Position numbers and translations under genes: made by a program. A DNA stretch of 64,000 nucleotides, taken from contig NZ_CABVHU010000025.1 of NCBI RefSeq assembly GCF_902497855.1, positions 1 through 64,000 of the forward strand, read 5' to 3'. Of this stretch, positions 33,462 to 43,529 are shown piece after piece. The notes below the pieces were generated by a model. It ran no database searches, was not told the DNA's origin, and worked only from the letters and a program-made list of their open reading frames with translations. The stretch is from Pseudomonas fluorescens. GTDB taxonomy: Bacteria; Pseudomonadota; Gammaproteobacteria; Pseudomonadales; Pseudomonadaceae. Positions within the stretch are counted from its first letter, which is position 1, and every line of letters starts with the position of its first letter.

Positions 33462-35975
33462 TCACTCCCCGACAAACCACCGGAAATACGGATTCCCCCC
33501 ATCCTCGCGCATCACCTCGCGAATATCCCTGGCCCAGGCATCCCGGTCGCCGTCATAGGCATGCAGGCTCGCCCGATAAAACTGCATCAGCCGTTGCTGA
33601 TGCGCGTTCATGCGCTCATGGAAGCCGGCGTCCGCGCTCACCAGCACCGGCGGCTGGCGCAGGTCCAGAAGCGTCGGCAATACGCGAGTAATTTCCCTGG
33701 AACGAACCCACGGCGCATATTCGATCCGTGGCCGGTCGTCGGTGACGGCGGGTGCGTCAGCGGCAAAGCGTTCAAGGCCGGCACGATCGGTAACCCAGGT
33801 CGCCAGTAACGCAGCGGCTGAACCGATGCCCACGTCCTGCAAGGTGCTGCGTACGCTGTCTTGCTGGAAGCGCTCGCTGATTTTCGCCGCATCCAGCACG
33901 ATCGGCGCCAGCGAACCCACCAGCAGCATTTCGTGGAACTCGCTGGTCCACAAGGTGGCGTAAGGGAAGACATCGAGAAAGCTGCGCACCAGTGAGCGCG
34001 AGTCGTCGATGTTCTGGGTGGGCAGGGGCAACCACTGGGCGACCAGGCCCTGGGGTTCCAGGCGACTGGCGGCCAGTTGATAGAAATCCCGGGAATACAG
34101 GTTCACCACCCCGGCGGCGGAGGGCGGTGGGGGTTCGAGGGTGATCAAGTCGTAGCGTTGCGGGTTGCGCAGCAGTTCCTGGCGACCGTCCCGCAACCGG
34201 ACATCGACGGCCGGATCCGCGGCGGCATTGAAGTTGCCCTTGAACAATGGCGCGGCTTTGACCACCGAGGGCAGCAACTCGGCCACGACCCGGCGTTCCA
34301 GCCCGGGATAACGGGTCAGGGCGCCAGCGGTGATGCCGGTACCAAAGCCGATCACCAGCGCCGAACGCGGTTCGCCGTTGTGGATCAACAGCGGGAGCAG
34401 CGCCTGGATGCGCATGTAGCGCAACGAAGGCATGGCGTCGCCGGTGTTGGACACGCCCTGGATGTACAGGCGCTGGAACGCTTTTTGCCCTTTGCCCTGG
34501 GTGACCACGGCCACGGTCCCGCCGCGTCCTTCTTCATAGAAGGCCAGGGTGGCGTTGCGCGCGCCGGGGAGCAGGCTGGCGAGTTTGTCCGCCGGGGTCA
34601 GCAACGCCACGGCCACCGACAGCAAGCCCAGCGCGACCACGGCCTGACGCCGGCCTTTCTTCACGCCATGGCCCTTGCGCACTGCGCAATAACCGATCCC
34701 GGCGGCGACCATCGCCAACAGCCCCAGGGTATGGACCAGTCCCAGCAGCGGGATCAATACGAACCCGCAAAGCATGACCCCGATAATCCCCCCCAAGGTG
34801 TTGAACGCCACCACCGCGCCGACATCCCGACCGACCCGCTCATGGCCGACGCTCAGCCGTAGGGCCAAGGGGAAAGCAGCGCCGAGCATCAGCGTCGGTA
34901 CGAAGACAATGCTCAATGCCGCGACTGCAAACCGCGCGCTCATGCCCAGCAGTTCGCTGGCGCCCAGCGACAACACCCAGCTTTCGGCCAGGCTTTGGGC
35001 GACCACCAGCCAGCGCCCGAGCAGGGCGATTTCCAGCAAGGAGACCAGCCCGGCGCCGGCGATCAGCACAGCGAACACTCCCCAGGGATCGCGCAGGCGA
35101 TCGACCCGACGGGCCAGCAGGGCGCTGCCCAGAAACAGCCCGGTTAGGTAAGTCGCCAGCACGACGGCGAAGGCGTAGGTGCGGGTGCTCATGAACTGCA
35201 CGATGGATTGCGACCAGACCACTTCGTAACCCAGGGCCACGCCGCCGGCGATGGCGTACAGCCACAGGGCCAAACGGTCTGGTGCCTTGCTGGACGGGTG
35301 TTTGGCAGGGGCATCGAGCGGCAACGAGCGGTGACGTTGAAACCACAAGGCGCCGGCAGCGGCCAGCAAGTTCAGCATCGCCGCCGCCAGGGCACTGCCG
35401 CGCACGCCGAGGGTCGCGATCAGCACGAACGCGGCCAGCAGGGTGCCGGCGATGGCCCCGCCAGTACTGGCTGCATAGAGCTGACCGCCGGCCTTGCCCA
35501 ATTGTTGCGGGTCGGCGGCCAACGAGCGCACCAGCACCGGCAGGGTGCCGCCCATCAGCAGCGCCGGAATCCCGACCAAGGCAAACGGCAACGCCCAGGC
35601 CAGCAGGCCGACCTGTTGTTCCAGCCAGGCGAACGGACTGGCCGCCAGGCTCATGGCGAACGTCGCGCCGACACCGAGCACGGCGACCAGCACTTCGAGC
35701 GCCGCATAGAGCAGAACCGGCTGCGACAAGCGATCCGCCCAACGGCCGAACAGCCAGCCGCCCAATGCCAGGCCGGCAAAAAATGCGCTGATCCCGGTGG
35801 TGATGGCGTAGACCTCGACACCGACCACCAACGACAGTTGCTTGATCCACAGCACCTGATACACCAGCGCCGCGGCACCGGAGACGAACAGCAGCAGGGC
35901 GGGGATCAGCAGCGCCGGGGCTTTGATGTGAGCGGCAGGGATGGCCGACGACTTGCTGGCGACACGTGAGGACAT
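33462..35975 (-). CDS. Fused multi-spanning membrane protein / spermidine synthase-like domain
   Basis: An 837-residue protein. Residues 20 to about 480 hold a dozen or so transmembrane segments (PALLIPALLLFVSGAAALVY, FAMSLAASPFAWLEQQVGLL, GAAFPLALRLSVGHERVGRD) in an MFS-like layout. From about 500 to the end there is a spermidine-synthase-type Rossmann methyltransferase fold: ALVIGFGTGITAGALTRYPG (the SAM-binding glycine motif), RDGRQELLRNPQRYDLITLE, and SLVRSFLDVFPYATLW. Such fused proteins are common, and the substrate is usually unknown. It is the last gene of the sulfatase-linked minus-strand array, separated from the arylsulfatase by a terminator and a REP pair. Confidence 0.87.
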   Translation of the reverse strand: MSSRVASKSSAIPAAHIKAPALLIPALLLFVSGAAALVYQVLWIKQLSLVVGVEVYAITTGISAFFAGLALGGWLFGRWADRLSQPVLLYAALEVLVAVLGVGATFAMSLAASPFAWLEQQVGLLAWALPFALVGIPALLMGGTLPVLVRSLAADPQQLGKAGGQLYAASTGGAIAGTLLAAFVLIATLGVRGSALAAAMLNLLAAAGALWFQRHRSLPLDAPAKHPSSKAPDRLALWLYAIAGGVALGYEVVWSQSIVQFMSTRTYAFAVVLATYLTGLFLGSALLARRVDRLRDPWGVFAVLIAGAGLVSLLEIALLGRWLVVAQSLAESWVLSLGASELLGMSARFAVAALSIVFVPTLMLGAAFPLALRLSVGHERVGRDVGAVVAFNTLGGIIGVMLCGFVLIPLLGLVHTLGLLAMVAAGIGYCAVRKGHGVKKGRRQAVVALGLLSVAVALLTPADKLASLLPGARNATLAFYEEGRGGTVAVVTQGKGQKAFQRLYIQGVSNTGDAMPSLRYMRIQALLPLLIHNGEPRSALVIGFGTGITAGALTRYPGLERRVVAELLPSVVKAAPLFKGNFNAAADPAVDVRLRDGRQELLRNPQRYDLITLEPPPPSAAGVVNLYSRDFYQLAASRLEPQGLVAQWLPLPTQNIDDSRSLVRSFLDVFPYATLWTSEFHEMLLVGSLAPIVLDAAKISERFQQDSVRSTLQDVGIGSAAALLATWVTDRAGLERFAADAPAVTDDRPRIEYAPWVRSREITRVLPTLLDLRQPPVLVSADAGFHERMNAHQQRLMQFYRASLHAYDGDRDAWARDIREVMREDGGNPYFRWFVGE

Positions 35976-36017
35976 GGGCTATTGCCTTGTACAAGTTTCG
36001 AATTCAATACACCCCCC

Positions 36018-36108
36018 CTGTAGGAGCTGGCTTGCCAGCGAAGGCGGTGTGTCAGTCGCCACATTTATCGCCTGAGCAGACGCCTTCGCTGGCAAGCCAG
36101 CTCCTACA
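36018..36108. repeat. REP palindrome pair
   Basis: Half-sites CCTGTAGGAGCTGGCTTGCC and GGCAAGCCAGCTCCTACA face each other about 50 bases apart, in the gap between the arylsulfatase and the spermidine-synthase-like gene. Confidence 0.9.
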
Positions 36109-36130
36109 TGGGGTACGTGTTTTCATCTGG

Positions 36131-36163
36131 AAAAGGGGCCGCTCGCCGATGATGGCGAGCGGC
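36131..36163 (-). terminator. Intrinsic terminator after the arylsulfatase gene
   Basis: A perfect 10-bp stem (GCCGCTCGCC / GGCGAGCGGC) with a six-base loop; on the minus strand it is followed by CCCTTTTCC. It lies 13 bases past the sulfatase stop and would separate the array from the spermidine-synthase-like gene. Confidence 0.75.
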
Positions 36164-36175
36164 GGTCAAGCGGTC

Positions 36176-37756
36176 TTACTGTGCCGCTTTCATTTTTTCT
36201 GCGATCTTGGCGTCCACCGCCTGCCGGATCTGGTCGATGCTGAAGCTCGCGGGTCTCTGGCTCGGTGGGTAGTCAACGAAGGTCTGCAGGAATGCAGCCG
36301 ACTTCACCACCGCGACCTCGGTCAGGTAAACATTCTTGGTGGTCCAGTCAGCGTATTGATCGGAAACCACGTCGGCGCGTTCATAAGGGTCCATGCGCAG
36401 ATTGAAAATCTTCGGTACCCGCAGGCACACGAATGGTTCGCTCCACACTTTGAAGCCGCCAGGCTCACGTTGTTCACAGAACACCGCTTTCCAGTTGTCG
36501 TAGCGCATCGAGACCAGTACACCGTCGTCGTTGAAGTAGTAGAACTCCTTGCGATCGCTTTTCGGTTGCTGGCCGGTCAGGTACGGCAGTTGGTTGTAGC
36601 CGTCCAGATGCACCTTGAAGTTGGTGCCCCCGGAAGTTGGTGCCCAGCCCTTGAGCAGCTTGTCTTTCACTTCTGTGTCGCCTGCGGCAGCCAATAGGGT
36701 CGGGAACCAGTCAAGGCCGGAGAACATTTCATTGGACACTTCCCCCGGTTTTATCTTGCCTGGCCAGCGGATCATCGCCGGTACCCGAAATGCGCCTTCC
36801 CAGTTCGAGTTTTTCTCATTACGGAACGGCGTGGTCGCTGCGTCTGGCCAGGAGAACTGGTTCGGGCCATTATCGGTGGTGTAGACAACGATGGTGTTGT
36901 CGGCGATTTTCAGGTCATCGAGGGTTTTCAGCAGTTTGCCGACATCGCCGTCATGCTCGAGCATGCCATCGGCGTAATCGTTGCCAGCCATGCCGCTCTG
37001 ACCCTTCATCGACTCGCGCACGTGGGTGAACAAGTGCATGCGGGTGGTGTTCATCCAGACGAAGAACGGCTTGTCTGCCTTGGCCTGCTTCTCGATGAAC
37101 GCCTGGGCCGCCGCCGTCGTTTCGTCGTCAATGGTTTCCATGCGCTTGGTGTTAAGCGAGCCGGTGTCCTCGATCTTGCCGTCGGCGAAGCTGTGGATCA
37201 CGCCACGGGGGGTAAAGGCCTTAGTGAATTCCGGATTGTCTTTGGGCCAGTTCGCTCGTTCGGGTTCTTCTTCGGCGTTGAGGTGGTACAGGTTGCCGAA
37301 GAATTCGTCGAAACCGTGGTTGGTCGGCAAGTACTCATCCCGGTCGCCGAGGTGGTTTTTGCCGAACTGGCCGGTGGCGTAGCCCTGGGATTTGAGTGCC
37401 TGGGCAATGGTGATGTCACGCTTTTGCAGGCCCACGGTTGCACCCGGAAGGCCGACTTTCGACAAACCGGTGCGCAACGGCGTCTGGCCAGTGATGAACG
37501 ACGATCGTCCGGCGGTGCAACTGTTCTCCGCGTAATAGTCGGTGAACATCATCCCTTCCTTGGCGATGCGATCGATGTTCGGTGTCTTGTACCCAACCAC
37601 GCCCATGGAATAGGCGCTGATGTTGGTCTGGCCGATGTCGTCGCCGAAGATCACCAGGATATTGGGTTTTTCAGCGGCCCCGGCAGTCGCCGAAATCGCC
37701 ATGACCGAGGCCGCCACCAGGGCGAGTTGCGGTAGCCACTTGCGTATGCGAGTCAT
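36176..37756 (-). CDS. Exported arylsulfatase
   Basis: A 526-residue sulfatase with a Sec signal peptide (KWLPQLALVAASVMAISATA, cleavage near AGA-AE). The mature start EKPNILVIFGDDIGQTN gives the two metal-binding Asp residues. The formylglycine site is SCTAGRSS with Cys80, so the core reads C-x-A-x-R rather than the usual C-x-P-x-R. Later landmarks include TGQFGKNHLGDRDEYLP (Lys/His) and VVYTTDNGPNQFSWPD (Asp/Asn). It hydrolyses sulfate or phosphonate-like esters in the periplasm; the substrate is unknown. No formylglycine-generating enzyme or anSME gene is in the window. AGGAG stands 12 bases upstream. The HAD hydrolase lies 70 bases upstream on the same strand. Confidence 0.92.
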   Translation of the reverse strand: MTRIRKWLPQLALVAASVMAISATAGAAEKPNILVIFGDDIGQTNISAYSMGVVGYKTPNIDRIAKEGMMFTDYYAENSCTAGRSSFITGQTPLRTGLSKVGLPGATVGLQKRDITIAQALKSQGYATGQFGKNHLGDRDEYLPTNHGFDEFFGNLYHLNAEEEPERANWPKDNPEFTKAFTPRGVIHSFADGKIEDTGSLNTKRMETIDDETTAAAQAFIEKQAKADKPFFVWMNTTRMHLFTHVRESMKGQSGMAGNDYADGMLEHDGDVGKLLKTLDDLKIADNTIVVYTTDNGPNQFSWPDAATTPFRNEKNSNWEGAFRVPAMIRWPGKIKPGEVSNEMFSGLDWFPTLLAAAGDTEVKDKLLKGWAPTSGGTNFKVHLDGYNQLPYLTGQQPKSDRKEFYYFNDDGVLVSMRYDNWKAVFCEQREPGGFKVWSEPFVCLRVPKIFNLRMDPYERADVVSDQYADWTTKNVYLTEVAVVKSAAFLQTFVDYPPSQRPASFSIDQIRQAVDAKIAEKMKAAQ

Positions 37757-37826
37757 CTGACCTGCTCCTTTTTAGCGAGTGTCGCGAGGTTGGACAAACG
37801 TTGTTTGCGATCCTGCGTAACGCTTT

Positions 37827-38851
<1,025 letters not shown>

Positions 38852-38855
<4 letters not shown>

Positions 38856-40381
38856 GGGAAATCCTTCTCGTGAACGGGATTGAGTGGTCGCAGTGCGGGT
38901 GCAGTTGATTCGTTGTCGGGTTTGGCCTGATTTTTCAGCGTAGCCAAGGATTGCCTGAGTTGGCGCAGCGCCTGATCTTCGGTCGGTTCACGGCTGTAAC
39001 AGGCGCGTAACAGGTCTTGCAGGCGAAGGCCGAGGCTGCCGAGTTTCAGGCCCAGGCGGCTGCGTCTTACCCATAGATAAAGCGCGCTCAATTGGGCGGG
39101 GCGGGCATCCAGTTGTGGCGGGATCAGCCGCCAGGCGCAGTCGGCGGACGCCAGCCAGACGGCGTGCCGGGCGCGGCGCCGGGCTTGCCACTGCAGGTAG
39201 GCACGGTGCATGACAGGGCGTGCAAACCAGGCGCACAGCGTCACGCCCAAGAGCAACGCCGACAGCCCCAGCCAATGCCTGGAGAAGTGCAGCCGACTTT
39301 GCCGGCCGAGGTTGTTCAGGTCTTCGGTGATCGAGAACACCGGCCGATAGGCACTGTTGGCCACGGCGTCGAAGGTCACGGCAGGCACTTGCGCCTTGCG
39401 GGTTTGTCCGCTGCTGGCGTCCCACCATTTCAGCTCGATGGCCGGAAGGTTGTGGCGGCCTTCGCTGTCGATACGATAGACCGCGGTGTCGACGCGCTGG
39501 CCGCCGGTGAAGTGGCCACGACCGTCGTCCAGGGTGCTGATCTGTGGCGCCTTCGGGTAGCGGCTGAGGCCCGGAATGTCGCCCAGTGATGGCGTCGGCA
39601 ACGCCATTGCCAGGGCGCCATCGGCCTGCAGGGTCAATTGCCGGGTGAGGCTGTCCCCGACTTTCAGCGGGTGTGCCGGGGTCAGGGTCTGTTGCGTGAA
39701 CCGCAGTCCTTGGGCGACCAGCACCGGTTCCCCGGGCTCGAACCCCGGCGGCTGCGCTGCGGTGAAGTGCAGTGGCTGGCCTTGAGCGCTCAACTCGGCG
39801 CTGGCCTGGCCCGGTGTGGCGCGCACGATCAGCGCCGGGATGTCGAAACCCCGGGCCAGATTCGGGTTGATCAGGTAGCTGTAGCGCAGGCCGTTGAACG
39901 ACTTGCCGTCCAGGGTCTGGTTCAAGTGCTCGGCGTGGCCGTCCGGGGGCAGGACCAGTGCGCCAGGCAGCTTCAGGTCGGGCAGGGTGGGGGCGCTGGT
40001 GAACCAGGTATCGGTGAGGACATCGAGTTGCAGTTCGAGGAGGCCGCCGACCATGGTGGGGGTGGTGGGGTGCAGGCGGGTCTGGATGCGCAGTTCGGGT
40101 TCGGCTGCAGAGGTAACTGTGCTGAGCAGACAAATGAGCAAGGCGCTCAATCCTGTGCTGAATGAGCGGACGCCTTCGCTGCGGTTCGGCGATCCGACAA
40201 GCCAGCTCCTACAGGGGGATTGCGGTGCATACAGATTCGATGTGGGGACGGGTATTGCGGTGACCGGGCGGACGCCGTCGCTGGCAAGCCAGCTCCTACA
40301 GGGAATTTGCGGCGTACACAAATCACCTGTAGGAGCTGGCTTGCCAGCGAAGGCCGCGACGCGGTCTACCAGACTGTTCAT
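38852..40381 (-). CDS. BatD family protein (copy 2) with REP-derived N-terminal insertion
   Basis: A 509-residue protein read from the ATG at 40381, which overlaps the stop of the VWA-TPR gene (ATGA), as at the other junctions of this operon. The first residues MNSLVDRVAAFAGKPAPT and the following stretch up to about residue 70 are encoded by three REP half-sites. Only then comes the hydrophobic segment GLSALLICLLSTVTSA that should be the signal peptide. The mature region matches BatD (RIQTRLHPTTPTMVGGLLEL, KVGDSLTRQLTLQADGAL), with a transmembrane helix (WLGLSALLLGVTLCAWF). Either the signal peptide now has a long N-region, or translation starts at a non-ATG codon nearer the hydrophobic part, or export is impaired. 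It overlaps the HAD gene downstream. Confidence 0.82.
40170..40352. repeat. Three REP half-sites inside the batD copy 2 reading frame
   Basis: Half-sites at 40170-40216 (variant arm CTGCGGTTCGGCGATCCGAC then AAGCCAGCTCCTACAGG), 40271-40302 (GCTGGCAAGCCAGCTCCTAC) and, inverted, 40326-40352 (CCTGTAGGAGCTGGCTTGCC). They lie between the start codon and the signal peptide of batD copy 2 without breaking its frame. Confidence 0.88.
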
Positions 40382-41958
40382 GGCCTGCCCCCCGCCTGAT
40401 CCTGCAAACTGAACTTCTGCTTCAAGAACTTCGCCGGCGAAGTGCTCAGGTTCTGCAGCCACAGCTCATCCGAGGTCGCCTGCTCGGTCTGCACCGCCTT
40501 GCTCTGGCCCTTGCCCGGTGCCTTGTCCATTTTGATTTCGTCGGGCTTGACCTCGGGCGTGTTCTGCTCGGCGCTTTCGGTGTCTTTCTGCAAGGCGATG
40601 GCGAGCGCCAGATTGGCCGTGGCTTCAGGGAACTGCGGCTGCAATTTCAGCGCCTGGGTGTAGGCCGCGATCGCCTCATCGAACTTGAAACGCCGCACAT
40701 GGATGTTGCCCAGATAGAAATACGCCTGCGCAGTGTCCAGGCGCGCGAAGCTGGCCAGCGCCAGGTCAAAATCGGCGGCGTTATAAGCGGCGATGCCTTT
40801 CCAGTACGGATCGACAAACAGCGCGGCCGCCTGCGGATACTGCTCATGCTCGAATGCCCAGCGCCCTTGTTGGTCCCGGGTGAAGAACGCGTCGGTCAGG
40901 GCACTGGCTTCGGCCGGTGCCGGCCCAAATCCGATGCCCAGTGCCAGCAGCAACCCGGCCATCCAGTTCAGGCTCCAGCCCTTGCGCACGCTGAAGAAGG
41001 CGATCAGCAGCAATGGCCAGCACAGCCAGTAGCCGGCGTCTTTCCAGTGCAGCTCGCGCTGTTCGTCACTGGCACTCTGGAAATGCTGCTGCGCGTGCAG
41101 TTCAATCCAGTCCAGATCGTCGTCATTGAGCGTCAGGCTGCCCAGTGGCGCGTCCAGCGCTGAGGCGAGTTGCTTGAGCGCGGCCTGATCAAAACTGCCA
41201 AGCGCCGGGCGACCGTCGCTGTCGGTACGCGGCTGGCCGTTGGCGTCGTGGATGATCCCGCCATCCTCGCTGCCCACGGCCAGAATCAGCACTTGCAGCG
41301 CACTATCGTTGAGTTGTTGATCCAGACCGCTGAGTTGTGTGGTGTCGGCACCGTCGGTGATCAGCAACAAAGTGCCCGGGGTTTGCTCTGCGGCCAGCAG
41401 GCGTTTGGCTTGCTCGATCACCGGACCGACAGCCTTGCCCGGTTTGCCGATCAGATCGGTGCTCAGGGCCTGGATGAAGCTGTCGAGCAACGCCGGATCG
41501 TCAGTCGGCGGCAACACCAGGTGGGCACTGCCGGCATAGGCGATCAGGGCGTTGCGGGCACCGGCGCGGCGCTGGATCAGGTCGTGGAGCTTGTGCTTGG
41601 CCGCTTCCAGGCGACTCGGAGGCAGATCATTGGCGTCCATCGACGGCGACAGGTCGATGGCGATAATCAGCGGCGCCCGGTTCTCCAGGAATGGCGGACG
41701 GCCCTGTTCCCAGGTCGGTCCGGCGGCGGCGATGGCACCCAGCATCAACAGGGCGCAGACCAGATGCACCGGCCGCAGGCGCTGTTGATCCTGCGGCGTG
41801 ATCAACAGATGCGGCAACAGGTGCTCGGCAATGTTGCTGCGCAAGCGCCGTTGCACATCACGACTGCGACGCCACAGCCATGGCAGCAGGGCGCCGAACG
41901 GCAGCAGCAACAGCCACAGGGGGCGCAGGAAGTGGAAGTCGCTGAGGTTGATCTCCAT
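40378..41958 (-). CDS. VWA and TPR domain membrane protein (BatB/BatC-like, copy 2)
   Basis: A 526-residue paralogue of the gene at 10.7-12.5 kb. N-terminal transmembrane helices (RPLWLLLLPFGALLPWLW and VHLVCALLMLGAIAAAG), a VWA domain whose MIDAS motif is intact (IIAIDLSPSMDANDLPPSRL), further membrane segments (WLCWPLLLIAFFSVRKGWSL), then TPR units (AYNAADFDLALASFARLDTA, YFYLGNIHVRRFKFDEAIAA) and a Gln/Lys/Glu-rich tail. It has an intact metal site where copy 1 does not. Junctions: one base from batA copy 2, and ATGA overlap with batD copy 2. Confidence 0.9.
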   Translation of the reverse strand: MEINLSDFHFLRPLWLLLLPFGALLPWLWRRSRDVQRRLRSNIAEHLLPHLLITPQDQQRLRPVHLVCALLMLGAIAAAGPTWEQGRPPFLENRAPLIIAIDLSPSMDANDLPPSRLEAAKHKLHDLIQRRAGARNALIAYAGSAHLVLPPTDDPALLDSFIQALSTDLIGKPGKAVGPVIEQAKRLLAAEQTPGTLLLITDGADTTQLSGLDQQLNDSALQVLILAVGSEDGGIIHDANGQPRTDSDGRPALGSFDQAALKQLASALDAPLGSLTLNDDDLDWIELHAQQHFQSASDEQRELHWKDAGYWLCWPLLLIAFFSVRKGWSLNWMAGLLLALGIGFGPAPAEASALTDAFFTRDQQGRWAFEHEQYPQAAALFVDPYWKGIAAYNAADFDLALASFARLDTAQAYFYLGNIHVRRFKFDEAIAAYTQALKLQPQFPEATANLALAIALQKDTESAEQNTPEVKPDEIKMDKAPGKGQSKAVQTEQATSDELWLQNLSTSPAKFLKQKFSLQDQAGGRP

Positions 41959-41959
41959 C

Positions 41960-42952
41960 TCAGGCTTCCTGCCGCTGACGCGCGGATGTCAGGTGCGAAC
42001 GGAGCAGGGCGCCCAGATGGTAAAGCGCGAGTACAGCGATCGCCGCCGCCAACGGCCACCAGAACAGCTCCCTTTTGGGTTGATGGCTGAAGGTGTGCAC
42101 CTGATGCGGGGTGAGCTTGTCGAGGGTGCCGTAGACCTGATCCAGCGCAATGCGGTCTTCGGCGCGGAAGAACCGGCCACCGGTGGCCTCGGCGATGTGC
42201 TGCAAACCTTGCAGGTTGACCTTGGCTTCGCCTTCCGCCGTCGGGTCGCCAATGCCGATGGTGTGAATCACCACGCCTTTGGCCGCCGCCATGGATGCGG
42301 CGTGATCCGGGGTGATGGCGCTGCTGGTGTCGTTGCCGTCGGTGAGCAGGATCAGGACTTTTTCCTGTTCATGGGCCTGATCGAGCAACTTCAGGCTCAA
42401 GCCGATCGCATCGCCGATGGCGGTGTTGGGGCCGGCCATGCCGATGCCGGTGTCGTCCAGCAACAGCGACAGGCTGGCGTGATCGAGGGTCAATGGCGCC
42501 TGCGGATAGGCGCCGCTGCCGAACACGATCAGGCCCAGGCGGTCGTCCTTGCGCTTGTCGATAAAGCCATGCACCACCGCCTTGACCGCCGCCAGGCGAT
42601 CGATCTTCTGGCCGTTGGCGTCAGTGAAGTCGGTGGTTTCCATGGACTGGGAAATGTCGATGGCCAGCATCAGGTCACGCACCGGTTGCTGGCGTTCGAT
42701 GGGTTTTTCCACGAACACCGGGCGGGCGGCCGCCACGAGTACCAGAGTCCAGACCAGCAGATTCAACAGCAACTGCCATCGGTTGCCATGGGGTCCCGCT
42801 TTACTGGGTGCCTGACCCACCGCGCGGCTCATGGCGCCGAAAAATGGCACGCGTACCGCGCTGCGGGCTTCGCGGTAGTCCGGCAGGTAGCGGTAGCCCA
42901 GCCAGGGCAGCGGTAGCAGGAGCAGCAGCCAGGGGTAATCAAGTTGCCACAT
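41960..42952 (-). CDS. VWA domain membrane protein (BatA-like, copy 2)
   Basis: A 330-residue protein beginning MWQLDYPWLLLLLPLPWLGY, a membrane helix; a longer frame to 43135 is only the overlap with DUF4381. A VWA domain follows with intact MIDAS (DLMLAIDISQSMETTDFTDA) and the conserved ILLTDGNDTSSAITP block, then a C-terminal helix (ELFWWPLAAAIAVLALYHLG). The start overlaps the DUF4381 stop region by 14 bases, the stop is one base from the next ATG. Confidence 0.9.
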   Translation of the reverse strand: MWQLDYPWLLLLLPLPWLGYRYLPDYREARSAVRVPFFGAMSRAVGQAPSKAGPHGNRWQLLLNLLVWTLVLVAAARPVFVEKPIERQQPVRDLMLAIDISQSMETTDFTDANGQKIDRLAAVKAVVHGFIDKRKDDRLGLIVFGSGAYPQAPLTLDHASLSLLLDDTGIGMAGPNTAIGDAIGLSLKLLDQAHEQEKVLILLTDGNDTSSAITPDHAASMAAAKGVVIHTIGIGDPTAEGEAKVNLQGLQHIAEATGGRFFRAEDRIALDQVYGTLDKLTPHQVHTFSHQPKRELFWWPLAAAIAVLALYHLGALLRSHLTSARQRQEA

Positions 42953-43529
42953 GGTGATGCTCCACCCAGTGTTTGCAGGTGGTGAACAGGTGTTGGCGTT
43001 GCGTTTCGGGCAGGGCGAGCAATGTGGCGTCCGGGGCGTAGGCCAACTGCGCCAGTTGCTGGCTGAAATCGGCGGGCAATCGCTGTGAGCTGTGCTTTTC
43101 CAGATAGGCCTGCCATTCCTTACCCCCAAGCGCACCGGTCCCCTGTAGGAGCTGGCTTGCCAGCGAAGGCGTCCGGACGTTCAACATTGATGTCTTCTGA
43201 TACACCGCTTTCGCTGGCAAGCCAGCTCCTACAGGGATTGTGTTCCAACCGGAGGGCATCGATAGGGCCACGCGTTTGAGCAATTCCGGCAGTTCGCGCA
43301 AGGCACTTAATCGGTCGTCGCTGTTTTGCAGTTCAGCCAACCGCACCAACGCCTCCCGCCGATACCGATCCCGCCGCCACTGCCAATACCGTCGCGCACC
43401 CACCAGCAACACCACACCCAGCAACACCGCCAACAGCACCCACCAACCCCACGTCTGGGGCGCATAACTGACCGGCGTCGGCAGGCCGATTTCCTTGAGT
43501 TGCTCGATGCCGGGCACATTCGAATTCAT
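42939..43529 (-). CDS. DUF4381 domain protein (copy 2) carrying an in-frame REP insertion
   Basis: A 196-residue protein: an N-terminal loop, one transmembrane helix (GWWVLLAVLLGVVLLVGARR), then a cytoplasmic helical domain. Between LLKRVALSMPSGW and GGKEWQAYLEKH lies about 37 residues (including PVGAGLPAKAVYQK and PSLASQLLQGTG) that are the literal translation of a REP pair at 43142-43235. In the copy 1 paralogue the same points (LLKRLCRNHYPY and GRKWLAFLDNR) are separated by only a few residues. The reading frame is kept, so the protein is probably made with an unrelated loop in its soluble domain. It overlaps DUF58 by ATGA. Confidence 0.85.
   Translation of the reverse strand: MNSNVPGIEQLKEIGLPTPVSYAPQTWGWWVLLAVLLGVVLLVGARRYWQWRRDRYRREALVRLAELQNSDDRLSALRELPELLKRVALSMPSGWNTIPVGAGLPAKAVYQKTSMLNVRTPSLASQLLQGTGALGGKEWQAYLEKHSSQRLPADFSQQLAQLAYAPDATLLALPETQRQHLFTTCKHWVEHHHVAT
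43142..43235. repeat. REP palindrome pair inside the DUF4381 (copy 2) gene
   Basis: Complete REP pair: CCTGTAGGAGCTGGCTTGCC on the left, GGCAAGCCAGCTCCTACAGG on the right, spacer about 55 bases. It is identical in type to the intergenic REPs but sits within a coding sequence and does not cause a frameshift or stop. Confidence 0.93.

Noticed and set aside
40382..40462. Longer N-terminus of batD copy 2 to 40462
   Set aside because: It would extend into the upstream VWA-TPR gene in another frame; the ATGA overlap at 40378-40381 fits this operon's other junctions.
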